DNA of 64,000 bases from Pelobates cultripes (Eukaryota > Chordata > Amphibia > Anura > Pelobatidae), in contig OW240917.1 of the NCBI GenBank assembly GCA_933207985.1, positions 247,218,595-247,282,594 on the forward strand. The letters are read 5' to 3'. Under the pieces are notes generated by a model. That model did no database searches, had not been told where the DNA came from, and worked only from the letters and a program-made list of their open reading frames with translations. How positions within the stretch are numbered: the stretch's first letter is position 1; every line of letters starts with the position of its first letter. A program made the translations under genes and the position numbers. Shown one piece after another: positions 36,581 to 47,085 of this stretch.

Positions 36581-36859
36581 AGAATTAAATGCAAAAGATT
36601 CAATAGTAATTGACTTAACTGACTTTGGTCGGGCTAGTGTGCAGCTGTATTCTAGATATGATATGTTTACCATAACTTCACTCCAAACTGATCAGTCATG
36701 TACAAATTTCTATAAAACACATAAAAATAACCTCCCTACCTCCTGCTACATGTATGATACAAAGATCGTTTTAGAGATTCTCATTTGTTATGAATGTCCT
36801 ATTCAGCAGAGAAAAAGAAAAGTGGTTGATTTACAAATCTGCATCTCCTTATAGGGCAG

Positions 36860-37063
36860 TAGGAAAGTTTAGCACCTCCCCTGAAGAACCTCTAGTAGGC
36901 ATCTGAGGAGTGGCCACTGGAGTTATCCCTAGGCAGTAATGTAAACACTGCATTTTATTTGAAAAGGCGGAGTTTACATTAAAAAGCCTGCAGAGACATA
37001 ATATACACACCAGAACAACTACATTAATCTGTAGTTGTTTTGGTGACTATATTGTCCCTTTAA
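36860..37063. mobile_element. TTAA-type MITE, right part
   Basis: The right end reads ttggtgactatattgtcccttTAA with the internal hairpin ccagaacaactacattaatctgtagttgttttgg. It belongs to the GGGACACTATAG family. The left end has decayed and its start is approximate. Confidence 0.55.
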
Positions 37064-37134
37064 TAGACAGTATTAAAACTATCTTGGAACAGATTTAAGC
37101 TCCTAAAGTACATATAATCTAGTATTGTGAGCAG

Positions 37135-37330
37135 TGCTGTATTTAGTGTGAGGCTGACAAGGCAATTGCCTCGGACGACACTTTCAGGGGGGTGGGGTGG
37201 CAAAAAATGACGCTCCCCAAAAGCTCTGACAGATGCCTTGTCAGCCTCTTCACCTGGGGGACCCAGGAGCTGGCCAGCTGGACCCCAGGGAAGAATCCAT
37301 TACAGCACTCCCAAAGGTAGGGAGGCTGGG
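37135..37330. repeat. Fragment of a hAT-like or related repeat
   Basis: gcagtgctgtatttagtgtgaggctgacaaggc resembles the left end of common hAT repeats, and the interior (cccagggaagaatccattacagcactcccaaagg) has a counterpart at 1230-1285 in the CAGTGGCG element. No right end or TSD was found; the GT-rich tract to 37530 may be part of it. Confidence 0.4.
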
Positions 37331-37529
37331 TGGATTGAACTTGGAACATGGATTGAAAATATAAAAAAATTGTGAATGTGTTAAATTGTGTGTCCGTTCG
37401 TGAGAGTGTGTATGTTTTTGTCAGTGTGTATGTGTGTTTGTCAGTGAATGTGTATGTCTGCCAGTGAATGTGTGTGTCTGACACCAAGTGTATATGTCTG
37501 TCACTGAGTGTTTATCAGTGTGTGTCAGT

Positions 37530-39562
37530 TAGTAGATTTATTTATTTATAAAATATTTTACCAGGAAAGATATATTGAGATTTCTCTCGTTTTCAAGTAT
37601 GTCCTGGGTCCACAAATCATTGCATTGTTACTATTAGGGTGCAATAAAATACAAAAACCAATATTAATACACAATAAATACAATATTTAACATAGAACAG
37701 GCAGGAAATATATAATCAACCATGACACGTGCATTCTGTTTTGAGGTATGTAGAGAGGGATCTCTTAAAGGACTTCAGGCTTAGGGAAGATTTTAAATTG
37801 TGCGGGAGGTCGTTCCACAATTGCGATGCTCTGTAGGAGAAGGAGGATCGGGCTGCTTTCTTTTTGTATTGAGGTAGACTAAAGTGTTGGTACTGGATCG
37901 GAGGTTATAGGAGGTGGGAACAGTGGGGGAAAGCATTTTGTTCGGGTAAGGTGGGAGTTTCCCAGAAAAGCTCTTAAACACAAGGCTGGAAAGATAAAGG
38001 GTGTGTCTGGATTCCAGCGACAGCCAGTTTAGTTCTTTTAGCATGTCACAATGGTGGGTCCTGTAATTACATTGTAGCACAAATCAGCAGAACGAGTTAT
38101 ACAATGTGTTGAGTTTATTCATGTGGGATTGCGATGCAGGTGCATATACTACATCCCCATAATCAATGATTGGCATCAGCATTTGCTGTACAATCTTCTC
38201 CTTTACTGTAGGGCTTAGGCAGGATTTGTTTCTGTACAGGGCACCTAGTTTTGGATAAAGTTTAGATGCAAGCTTTTCTATGTGGAGGCCAAAAGATAGA
38301 TTGGGGTCTAACATCATACCCAAGTATTTGAAAGAGTGGAATGCGGTCAGTGTGCCATTTGAATTTGTTTTGATGGATAGGTGGGAACTGTGTAATTTGT
38401 GTAATTTAGGTACTGTTCCAAAGATCACTGACAGTTTTGTCAGTGTTCAGGAAGAGTTTGTTTTTTGCGATACACTTTTCTACCTCTGTAAACTGGTCTT
38501 GGAGCACAGCCTCAAGCTGCGGTAGATCGGAATTGCTCGCATAGATTACTGTGTCATCTGGGTACATTTGAGGATTTGCAGACATTAGGCAGATCATTTA
38601 TAAATAATGTAAATAGTAGGGGGCTGTGGCGAAACCGACCTAGCCACTGGGCATTGGAGAAGACTGATTGCCAGCCTCCTGCCATGTGACTATGGCCCCT
38701 GGGATGTATTGCCCTTTAAAGACATGATTTGGGCATAATGGATTTGTGTTGTGCTGCTGCTGGCCCTTTAAGAACCATCTGGGGACATACTGTGGAGTTA
38801 CTGGGTGGCCACTATTTCATGTATCAGAGGCACATGGTGAAAACAATGGATGAAGCACATGGTGAGAACAATGGATGGCGGCCATTTTAACTCACAGACA
38901 CTGTTTGGACTTTTCTACATGGTGCCATCTCGCCGGTATTTGGTGCACAAAGACATCGTGCAGTAGTTTTAAACTATACAACAGGGGACACATTATACAG
39001 TAATTATTTTTCATATAGCCTGTAAATGTTCTGCGGAATCTGCATTAAACTGTATCTTCCAAACTACTGAACGGATCTGGGTGAAGTTTGGATATGTGGT
39101 TCATCCAGATCCCCCGGTTCCGAGGTAGTTTGTTGTATTTCAAAACCCTGTGGGCTGTACTATGTTTGTGGATTGTGAATAAAAGAGGCTGTATGTGCCA
39201 GTACAGTCAGTTCTGCTTGACCTCAAAACGAAGTGTCTTCTCGTTATTGGATTGTATGCTGATTGCCAGGAGTGTAAGCTGATTGTATGCTTTTCCTGTT
39301 CAGCCGTTTACAGCATTCATATGCTTGAGAGCATTCGTATGCTTCTCCGGTTCGGTGGTTGTGGTGTCTGCCGCAGTGCTTGGAGTCCTCAGGAAGCGCT
39401 AGGAGCATCCTTCAACGGAGGTACCCAGTCGAGGTGCCAGGTGATCCGTTACAGGGGCCGAGAATGGAACCTTGGGGAACACCACACGTGACTGGAAGAG
39501 GGAGGGAGTCGCTGTCAGAAATGGACACATATTGCGAGCGATCCGATACATACGATCGAAGT
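37530..39562 (-). pseudogene. LINE reverse transcriptase pseudogene, split by a solo LTR
   Basis: Read on the minus strand from 39562, the frame runs [20 protein letters not shown] and the RT motif [10 protein letters not shown]. At 39454 it is interrupted by an LTR, resumes at 38624 with PLLFTLFINDLP, and continues with YPDDTVIYASN (normally YADD), a KNKLFLNTDKT motif, FKYLGMMLDPNLSF and the C-terminal LPPYPNKMLSPTVPTSYNLRS. It ends in a 3' tail near 37530. The aspartate pair is present but A is replaced by P, and frameshifts occur. The clade is probably L2/Rex-like; the 5' half is missing. Confidence 0.85.
38625..39453 (+). mobile_element. Solo LTR inside the LINE, 829 bp
   Basis: Begins TGTGGCGAAACC and ends GATCCGTTACA. 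A perfect 5-bp duplication ggggc lies at 38620-38624 and 39454-39458. The flanking LINE frame is restored in register when the LTR plus one TSD copy is ignored, which confirms both boundaries. An AATAAA signal at 39178-39183 suggests plus-strand orientation. No internal retroelement genes remain. Ty3/gypsy or retroviral origin is possible; the family is unknown. Confidence 0.88.
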
Positions 39563-39576
39563 ATATGTGTGCCTTG

Positions 39577-39782
39577 GTGTGTGCGTCTGTCAGTAAATGT
39601 GTGTATACGTGGTTAAACTGTGTGTGCGTCTGTCAGTAAATGTGTGTATACGTGGTTAAACTGTGTGTGCGTCTGTCAGTAAATGTGTGTATACGTGGTT
39701 AAACTGTGTGTGCGTCTGTCAGTAAATGTGTGTATACGTGGTTAAAGTGTGTGTGCGTCTGTCAGTAAATGTGTGTATACGT

Positions 39783-39785
<3 letters not shown>
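39577..39785. repeat. Five-copy 41-bp minisatellite
   Basis: Almost identical units of 41 bp containing gtgtgcgtctgtcagtaaat and gtgtgtatacgtggttaaac. The last unit loses ttaaac and runs straight into a GT microsatellite. Confidence 0.9.

Positions 39786-39874
<89 letters not shown>
39784..39874. repeat. (GT)n microsatellite, about 45 repeats
   Basis: Uninterrupted gtgtgt tract adjoining the 41-bp minisatellite. Confidence 0.95.
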
Positions 39875-39878
<4 letters not shown>

Positions 39879-40224
39879 GAAGTCTTATACAAAAGAAAAC
39901 ATAAATCCAGGAATTTCAAGAGCGCTTCTGAGGAAAAAATAATAATCTGTATGCTAAATAAAAGCTATACTAGATTAGGTATCTCAAGTTTTAAATATCA
40001 CAGAATTTCCCTATATTCCCACGGTCACTAGAGAGACAGAAAATTGTGACCATTATTAGACACTAAAAAAACTACTTTAAGTAGTGGAACTGTGGCAATA
40101 CCACAAGCCACCACTAGAGGGCATATGGTTTTTCAGCAGACAATGTTAACTTTAGACTTTAATACTGGTTTGTGCATGGCCACCTCTCCGGCTACTGTCC
40201 CAGATTGTCAATCATTAGAATTAG

Positions 40225-40303
40225 TTAGCATTAAATGTTTGTTGTGTTTATCTATTGTACAGTGCTACGGAATACGTTGGTGCTATCTAAATAATTGTAA
40301 CTG
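40225..40303 (+). repeat. L2-like LINE 3' tail
   Basis: The phrase tgtacagtgctacggaatac followed by gttggtgctatctaaataattgtaa matches the tails at 21580-21660 and 41786-42103. It lies in the 3' part of the SLC2A10 locus. Confidence 0.65.
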
Positions 40304-40854
40304 AAAAAGAAAGAAGTGAACGACTGTTCCCCAACAGTCCCTAGGACTAATGCAACCATGACTAGCCTGTCACTTGTGTGTTTGCCAGCCGGATCATAGC
40401 TAAAGAAAACCAGAGAACAGGGTGAAATGTCAGTAAATAATTCAGGCACTCAGAACACTAGATTCGCAAGCCTGGACGTTAGGACAGCTGACGTCTCCGG
40501 TCTCTCTGGTCTTATTTAAACACATTCTGTACTTTGTTAACCCCTGCATGGAATTCCTGGGAAGCTACTTCTCTAATCAGTTTTTTCTTTTGAAACAGAC
40601 AGTGGGGTTTATGTATTTACCGACTTATGTACCCACAATCATAAACAATGATCAAGGACGGTTCTTTTCTTACCTAGAAGATTAGACCGTTAACCCTTGA
40701 AAAGATGGCACAAAACCGAAACCTGGTTAATTTTCGCACTGCTAGGACAAAAATCACACCCACTGCACAGGGCAATATTGACTTCCCTTTAACATATTAA
40801 ACACAATTGTACATTAAAACTCTGCAAGGCATTTTCGGTTAAATGTTTATGTAC

Positions 40855-40990
40855 CTTTTAGTGGAGAACTCTTTGTCAATCTCCTCAAGAGACTTTCCTT
40901 TTGTTTCAGGAATGAAGAAGTAAATAAATACAATTGCCACGGCCCCCATCATACCATAGGCAAGAAATGTCCAGGACAGACCGACGGAAT
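40855..40990 (-). CDS. SLC2A10: SLC2A10 (GLUT10) third secure coding exon
   Basis: Encodes SVGLSWTFLAYGMMG (helix 11/12 region), a final helix AVAIVFIYFFIP and the family-defining PETKG motif after helix 12, then KSLEEIDKEFSTK. A T-rich acceptor ending in ag precedes 40990, and a gtacat donor follows 40855. The phase is consistent: it receives one base from the previous exon and passes two on. GLUT proteins need the PETKG motif for the inward-facing gate. The remaining C-terminal tail must come from a further exon; human GLUT10 has about 25 more residues. Confidence 0.93.
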
Positions 40991-41643
40991 CTAAAAAAAT
41001 ATATATATATTTTTAGGAACGTTTAGAAATGGTTAATCATGTGGAGAGTCACCATAAGAAAAGCCTTTCTAATGTAAATATTATTCAAAAGGGACCACAA
41101 GTAACGGAGACTCTGTTCAGCTCACTCTTGGATAAAAGTACATTCAGGTTGTCCTAAATCCATAGTTTCCGTCCAGTCCTCAAGGCACACTAATGGTCTA
41201 GGTTTAGTTAGTATCCCCTAGGAAACACACCAGAGAAATGCCTATTTATTTACCTATATGATTGGCGTGCCTCTAAAATTTAACATAAAAACAGAGAAAA
41301 TTTAAAATTATATTCGTTGCATCAGGGGGTTTCTTTGCCCATCCCTAATAACGCTTTGGTTCTCTCTTTCAAGACAATTGACGTTTAAAAATAATAATGC
41401 AATATTTTAGACCATATTTTAAAATGTAAGATACCCGTGTAATTTGTATATCTATTTCGCTTATAAAGGGATACAGCTGTAATATAGAACAAAGAGAGAC
41501 AGGTCACATAGCAGAATAGTTAGAAAACCAGTATGGTACGGTCTGTGATACAATTACACTCACAAGATATGTTGGTAATCAGTGCATAAAAGGCGCCTAC
41601 CCGATATTTGGGGGCTAATACCCACAGCTCCTTCAGTTTGGTT

Positions 41644-41785
41644 CATACCTCCCAACATCTCAAATGGACAAAGAGGGGCACTTTTATTTTAGGGGTGTGG
41701 CCAGGGGCGGAGTTCAGAGAAATGTTTTGTGCCTTACTAATAAAATATTTATAACAAGAACAATGTATCTTATTTACATAGAATG

Positions 41786-41816
<31 letters not shown>

Positions 41817-42335
41817 GCCATTTATATAGCGCCAACAGATTCCGTAGCACTTTACAATATTATGAAAGGGGATTTAACTATAAATAGGACAATTACAAAT
41901 AAACTTACAGGAACAATAGGTTGAAGAGGACCCTGCTCAATCGAGCTTACATTCTATAGGAGGTGGGGTGTAAAACACATTAGGACAGGAATGTGCAATC
42001 AAATAAGGTGGGCTGCCCTTTAGGAGAGGGCAAGAGACGGGTATTGGAGGTAGGGGTTAGTCTTGGAGGCCATAAGCTTTCCTAAAGAGATGGGATTTCT
42101 AAACACATTTATTTTAATTTAAAAATATATTACTGGGAAAATTATTGCTGTGGAGCTCTGTTAAACACAGACACATTACTGGGAGTATTATGACTGTGGA
42201 GCTCTGTTATACACTCAGACACACCAACAATATGGAGCTCCTAGAAAAGAGATTTGAATAGAAAAGGGGAATAGAGGGATTTGGGCCCAAAATAAGGACT
42301 GTCTCTCCTAAATAGGGACACTTAGGAGGTACGAA
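41644..42335. mobile_element. Repeat with CATACCTCCCAA inverted ends, copy A
   Basis: The left end ttcatacctcccaacatctc and right end acacttaggaggtacgaa are inverted. The interior has ggccaggggcgg near the left end and tandem units (attactgggagtattatgactgtggagctc) ending cacaccaacaatatggagct. Copy B at 46308-46727 has the same order. Copy A is interrupted by a LINE tail at 41786-42103. The superfamily is not resolved and no TSD is clear. Confidence 0.65.
41786..42103 (-). repeat. L2-like LINE 3' end inserted in copy A
   Basis: An (ATT)n tract at 41788-41816 is the inverted microsatellite tail. It is followed by tatatagcgccaacagattc and cgtagcactttacaatatt. Toward 42100 the minus strand encodes SHLFRKAYGLQD, the C-terminus of the L2-like ORF2 also seen near 30800. 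Copy B of the host repeat lacks the insertion, which defines its extent. Confidence 0.75.
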
Positions 42336-42376
42336 CTGGGTTGGGAATATGACACAGAAAGGATACATTTACTTAC

Positions 42377-42499
42377 TGATGACCTCCAGGAATGACAAAC
42401 TGATGAGTAGATTTGTCGCCCAGTTAAAACTGTTGCAGAACGCAAAAGCTCTTCCTCGTATCTCAGCTGGGAATATTTCACTCAGGACCAGCCATGTCA
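42377..42499 (-). CDS. SLC2A10: SLC2A10 (GLUT10) second secure coding exon
   Basis: 123 bp encoding [20 protein letters not shown] (helix 10 and the loop with the conserved RGR motif) and [20 protein letters not shown] (helix 11). The tryptophan in GP-x-TW is the helix-10 residue that in GLUT1 lines the inhibitor site. The acceptor cctttacaaag and the donor gtaagt are clear. The split codon with the upstream exon (A plus TG) gives methionine where human GLUT10 has valine, as I recall that sequence. Match to human GLUT10 over the exon is close. Confidence 0.95.
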
Positions 42500-43390
42500 C
42501 TTTGTAAAGGAAAACACACAATGGCTTTAAAGACGGTTATAGAATTTAGAAGCTTTCATCAAGAACGTGTTAGAATATGGTTTACAGGAAGTAGCTACAA
42601 TGCACCTTTAATGGAACCTGAATGGCTAGGCTTCCGAAACAAAGAGAAGGGGAAGGGAGAAAAAAAAATATTTGAGGACCCCCGAGCAAGAATATTTGCT
42701 TTTTAAAATTTTCTCTCTTTTTTTTTTTTTTTTTATTAATTTGTGCCATTTTCTACACCTACTTTCTTTCCTTTATTCTGCGCTTCATTGGCCAGATAGA
42801 GAATCGTTTTAAAAAAAAAAAAAATAAAAACCTATCTTTTAGCTCCCAATTCACTGACATTCCTCCTATTTTTATATATTTTTTTGTTATACAGAAACCT
42901 CTGCGTTTTTGTTTTCTGCTCAACTAATGGTTAGTTCAGGCAAAAATATGTGAAGGGTCAGTTTAAACACCATAACCACTTTGTAACATTGCGTAGTTTA
43001 TAGAAGAGAGTACTCTGCAGCAACGCTCAGCGGAGTGTTCTGCTTGAAGTTGCCTTCAGCTTCTCTAAGAATCATTTTAGAATTAGTCGGATTTATTTTT
43101 TATTCACATACTGGTTTCTCTTTAATTCTGAAATCTGAGAAAAAAAAAAAAACTTGCTGCTAATGTAAAAGCACTTAACCCCTTAAGGACCAAACTTCTG
43201 GAATAAAAGGGAATCATGACATGTCACACGTCATGTGTCCTTAAGGGGTTAATTAGGTTTGGCCAATGGGAAACATTACACATCTCATTTAATAAATACA
43301 GTGTTCTAACGTTTTGCATTTCTTGCCTTTTTAAACAGTCTTCAAAGTCACGCAGCTTAAATCTTAATTACATATTTACTTCATACTTAC
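42500..43390 (-). other. SLC2A10: SLC2A10 intron between the first and second secure exons
   Basis: 891 bp bounded by gtaagt (43390-43385) and ag (42501-42500). It contains A and T homopolymers and a palindromic TTAA MITE at 43175-43252. Confidence 0.88.
43175..43252. mobile_element. Short palindromic TTAA MITE
   Basis: Starts ttaaccccttaaggacc and ends gtccttaaggggttaa, a 78-bp copy of the family at 3284-3354, within an SLC2A10 intron. Confidence 0.82.
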
Positions 43391-44746
43391 TCGGGCCAAA
43401 GCTAATAGAGAAAGCGCTCACAAAAGTCATCATACTCAACAGGACAATCCAATTCAAAACAAGGGAATTGTTAAGGAGCTCAGTGCTGGCAGAATGTGCG
43501 GTTGTTTGCTTCACGTGGTCTTTGTCTGGTTGTAAGAAGTCACCGTTACTCCAAACCTTGGAAGAGGTAGACATTGCGGGCAGCTGGTCGTTTACAAGAC
43601 CCAATGGAATGCTTTGAGTTTTAGCTACTAAGGTATTGCGCTGAGCTGACCTATACTCAGAGTCAAAGGTTTCAGCCATGCCACCAACGAACTCAGAAGA
43701 ATTGGATAGATCATAGGAAACATTTGACTTTATAAGAGCTTTACAGTCCTCGTGAGTGCCCAGTTCAATATTAAAACTTAGCAGTCCAATTCCAGTTATG
43801 GAGACAGTCATTATTGCACATCCAGCGATAAGTAATATTCTTCTTCCAGCTTTATCAGCACAACCCATAGCAACCAACGTTGAAAGGACCTTTACCAGTC
43901 CAAGTCCTACGGATGCCAAAACAGCAGAAGAATTGCTCTGGAAACCCACAGAGCGGAATATAGTCGATGCATAGAAAAGCACATTCGGTTGTCCAGTCAA
44001 CTGTTGAAACATCACAAGCCCTAAACCGACAAATGTCCTAGTTCTCATATTGTCTTTCAACGAAAAGAGGTCAACAAAAGTATAATCTCTTTTCTGTTGA
44101 ACTGGTTTCACTTCTTCTATTTCCTCGATATCCTTCATTTGAATGAAGCCATTGCCCGTTTCTTGGTTCCAAGTGGTTAATTTAGGCTTAGAAGGGAGGA
44201 ACAGAATGCTGATAAACTGGGCAAGAGCTGGGGTTATAGCCAAGCCGAACATGTACCTCCAACCCTCCTTGACATTTGCTAAAAAGTAGTTCATTGCATA
44301 GGACAGTAGAATGCCGACAGTAATGCCAGTCTCATAAAGAGACACAAGCTTTCCACGTTGGTGGGGGCGCACAATTTCAGAGACAAAAATGCAACATGCC
44401 ATTGATGAAAGAGAGATAGCAACCCCTATGATGACTCGTCCGATCACTAGAAAGCAAAACGAGTTGGCCAACACCAATACAAGACTTCCTGCCAACACCA
44501 CCAGATTGCTGGCAAGTATCGACGTCCTTCTTCCACATTGATCAATAATGACTCCTCCAATCAAGGAGGACAGGAGAGCCCCAACCAAAACTGCACTGAC
44601 AAGTGCCTCTTGTTGAAAACAGGTGAGATAAAATTCATTTTTCAGCTGTAGTAAGGCACCAGAAATGATCCCAAGTTCATACCCAAATATCAGGCCGCCC
44701 AATGTGGACACGGCAGCTGCTAAAAGAAGGACGGCAGAACCAAGAC
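43391..44746 (-). CDS. SLC2A10: SLC2A10 (GLUT10) first secure, large coding exon
   Basis: Encodes a class III facilitative sugar transporter of the major facilitator superfamily, moving hexoses or dehydroascorbate across endomembranes or plasma membrane. The 1356-bp exon follows ttttattccag and ends at gtaagt. It covers helices 1-9 and the start of helix 10. Visible motifs, numbered with M1 in the preceding exon, are GYELGIISGALL (about 23-34, helix 1), DQCGRR (about 70-75), ISLSSMACCIFVSE, QQLTGQPN (about 248-255, helix 7) and DKAGRR (about 298-303). The long loop between helices 9 and 10 (about 326-430) is a GLUT10/GLUT12 hallmark and has N-glycosylation sequons NVS and NSS. Residues such as SSMACCI, VSLYETGITVGILLSYA and SSAVLASVGLGLVKV match GLUT10 rather than GLUT12. 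There is no in-frame stop or frameshift. Confidence 0.96.
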
Positions 44747-44878
44747 CTGGAATAAAATGAATCCATTAGTTATTCTGCCAAATGTTAGCATCAGTACAAA
44801 TAACAGAAAAATAGAGGGTGAAATGCAATGGGTCAAAATAGTTGAGATATTGTGATAAATCATGAGAATAAATATTAA

Positions 44879-44966
44879 CAGGGTAATTCACCAACGTGAA
44901 AATTCAAAGTCAATGTCCAGTAATTTGTTTTTTTTATTTTGAATTCACTTTAGCGAATAATCCTGT
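44879..44966. repeat. Small palindromic repeat (acagggtaattc family)
   Basis: acagggtaattcaccaacgt and tagcgaataatcctgt are inverted ends, with ttcaaagt and gaattcac between them. Related palindromes occur at 31708-31822 and 60993-61231. Confidence 0.6.
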
Positions 44967-45660
44967 AATTCTTCTAAATATCTCTGAGATAAAGCATTAT
45001 TTTCCCTTAATATATACTTCACGGACCTACATCTTTTATTCAGAATGTTTTTTTTTTTAAGGTGAGGGTTCTTTTAAACTAGTGGAAGCTGCCTGAGAAT
45101 TAAAGAAGTTACACATATGGGTTGCTCAGGGTCGTCTTTAACGAGGGGCAAACGGGTCAACTACCCCAGGCCCAGTTACTCCTAGGGGCCCAAAGCAGCT
45201 GCCCTATTTGCCCTCTGCCCGCAATAATTAAATTTTAGGATCACTGATCCTAAAAGAAATTGTTGTGGGCAGCGGGCCTGCAGGTTGAGGGGGCCCATGC
45301 ATTTAGGGCCACATAATGGTGATGTGTCTTCAGGGGCCAAGTTAGGGCAGTTTCCCTTTAATAGTGTGACTGGGCCCCTCTACTGATGTCAGGGCTGGGA
45401 GGAAGCGGCAGCCTGTCACTTCCTCTCAGCTAACACAGGTGAGTGCCAATTAGTTAACTCTTAAGTCAGATCTAAATTGTGGTCTGTTACACAGCAACTA
45501 GTGCTGTTGGAGCATTGGCCCACCCTGCTCTCCAAATACTCCGCCCCAGGGACCCATACCATGTTTTGCAGAACCTCAGCAATGTAGATTGCAAACTCTA
45601 ACATCTCTCCCTGGGGCATTTAACTGAAAATTCTCAGGTTGCTGTTTAACAAATCAGGCC
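44967..45660. other. No gene; possible hAT-like fragment
   Basis: At 45127 the phrase cagggtcgtctttaacgagg followed by ggcaaacgggtcaac resembles a common hAT left end. No matching right end was found before the GT-rich tract at 45700. Confidence 0.4.
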
Positions 45661-45699
45661 TGATGTATCTTCCATCAATCACAATTCCACTTTTACGCT

Positions 45700-45931
45700 C
45701 ACAATGTATATACCTGTGTGTCTGTATTTGTATATCTGTATGTGAGTCTGTGCATCTGTATCGGTGTGTCTTAATATGTGTTTGTACGTGTGTCTGTGAA
45801 TCTGTGTGCCGGCATGTGTGTTTGTGTATATCTGTGAATATGTGTGCCTGCATGTGTGTCTGTGACTGTTTATCTGCAGGTGAATCTGTATCGGTCTGTC
45901 TATCTGTGTGTCTATAGGTGTATCTGTGAGC

Positions 45932-45972
<41 letters not shown>

Positions 45973-45975
45973 ATG
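45700..45975. repeat. GT-rich minisatellite with (TA)n
   Basis: Degenerate tgtgtgtctgtgaatctgtg units end in a GT run and then tatatata at 45948-45972. Confidence 0.85.
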
Positions 45976-46307
45976 TGCCGGCATGTGTGTTATTGTGTGT
46001 CCTGTGTATCTGTGTGTGTCAGTGTTCGTATCTTTACGAGGGTCATTCATTTTTTGGGTGGGGATCGGGGAAATTGGTGTGAAGGGCGTAAATGCATGCC
46101 AGGGAAAGGGAAGGCAAAGTCCAAGCAAAATACTTGCCCAGAGGAGTTTGATAGCCAGAATTTCACAGTTTCGGTCTCCTCAGATCCTTTCCCATAAAAT
46201 CTTTCAGGATAGGACAAAAATTAAAATGGCAGCAGCTGTTGTAATAGGATTAATCTCAGGAGACTGGGATAGGACTGAGATTACGGCCCCACTTACTGCA
46301 CATCAGC

Positions 46308-46727
46308 TACATACCTCCCAACTTTTCAGACAGACAGAGGGACATTTTAATTTTAGGTGTGTGGCCAGGGGCGGGGCTGTTCTGTGAAATTTTAGGTGAC
46401 TAACTAAAAACAATTTATGCAACTAGAACGTAATTTAGAACAAGAACAATGTCTCATTTCTAAACACATTTATTGTAGTTTAAAGACACATTACTGGGAG
46501 TATTATTGCTGTGGAGCTCTGTTACTGGGAGTATTATTGATGTGGAGCTCTGTTATACACGCAGACACATTACTGGGAGTATTATTGCTGTGGAGCTCTG
46601 TTATACACTCAGACACACCAACAATATGGAGCTCCTAGAAAAGAGTAAGGTAGAAAATAGGGACAGAGGGATTGGGTACCATATAGGGACTGTCCCTTCT
46701 AAATAGGGATACTTGGGAGGTATGCAT
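46308..46727. mobile_element. Repeat with CATACCTCCCAA inverted ends, copy B
   Basis: The left end acatacctcccaacttttc and right end acttgggaggtatgc are inverted. It contains ggccaggggcggggc and about three tandem copies of a unit with actgggagtattattgctgtg. This is the uninterrupted relative of copy A at 41644-42335. Confidence 0.7.
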
Positions 46728-47006
46728 CTATCAAACTGTGCACACTGGAAAACAAAAGCATGCTCTGTGTGGCTTTCCAAACAGGATCTGCTTAATGAAA
46801 TAACAGAAGGATCATATATTATAGAAGTATGAATGTACGTGCATCTCTTTAAAGACAGGAATAACTGGATTATAACACACTTCTTATTTGTCACAGAAAT
46901 ATATTACACATTGTATGACGTCAACCAACATATCACAATGGTGAATCAAGCTTTCATAGAAAATAAACTACACACACACAAAACAAAAAAAACAAACAAA
47001 ACAGTA

Positions 47007-47085
47007 TTAACCCCTTAAGGACACATGACGTGCGACATGTCATGATTCCCTTTTATTCCAGAAGTTTGGTCCTTAAGGGGTTAGG
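47007..47085. mobile_element. Short palindromic TTAA MITE
   Basis: ttaaccccttaaggacacat to gtccttaaggggtta, the same family as 3284-3354 in inverted orientation. Its right terminus lacks the last A and abuts the next element directly. Confidence 0.8.

Larger units (their letters stand above)
40991..42376 (-). other. SLC2A10: SLC2A10 intron between the second and third secure exons
   Basis: A 1.4-kb intron bounded by gtaagt (42376-42371) and a T-rich tract plus ag (40992-40991). It hosts an interspersed repeat at 41644-42335 that itself carries an L2-like LINE tail. Confidence 0.85.

Noticed and set aside
40240..40303. Segment after a strong acceptor considered as the SLC2A10 last exon (YNYLDSTNV)
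   Set aside because: The sequence is an L2-like LINE tail present elsewhere in the window, and it lacks similarity to known GLUT10 C-termini.
43368..43390. Continuation of the SLC2A10 frame to a stop (SKYEVNM)
   Set aside because: This is intron read-through: a gtaagt donor lies at 43390-43385, and the next exon continues the transporter in phase.
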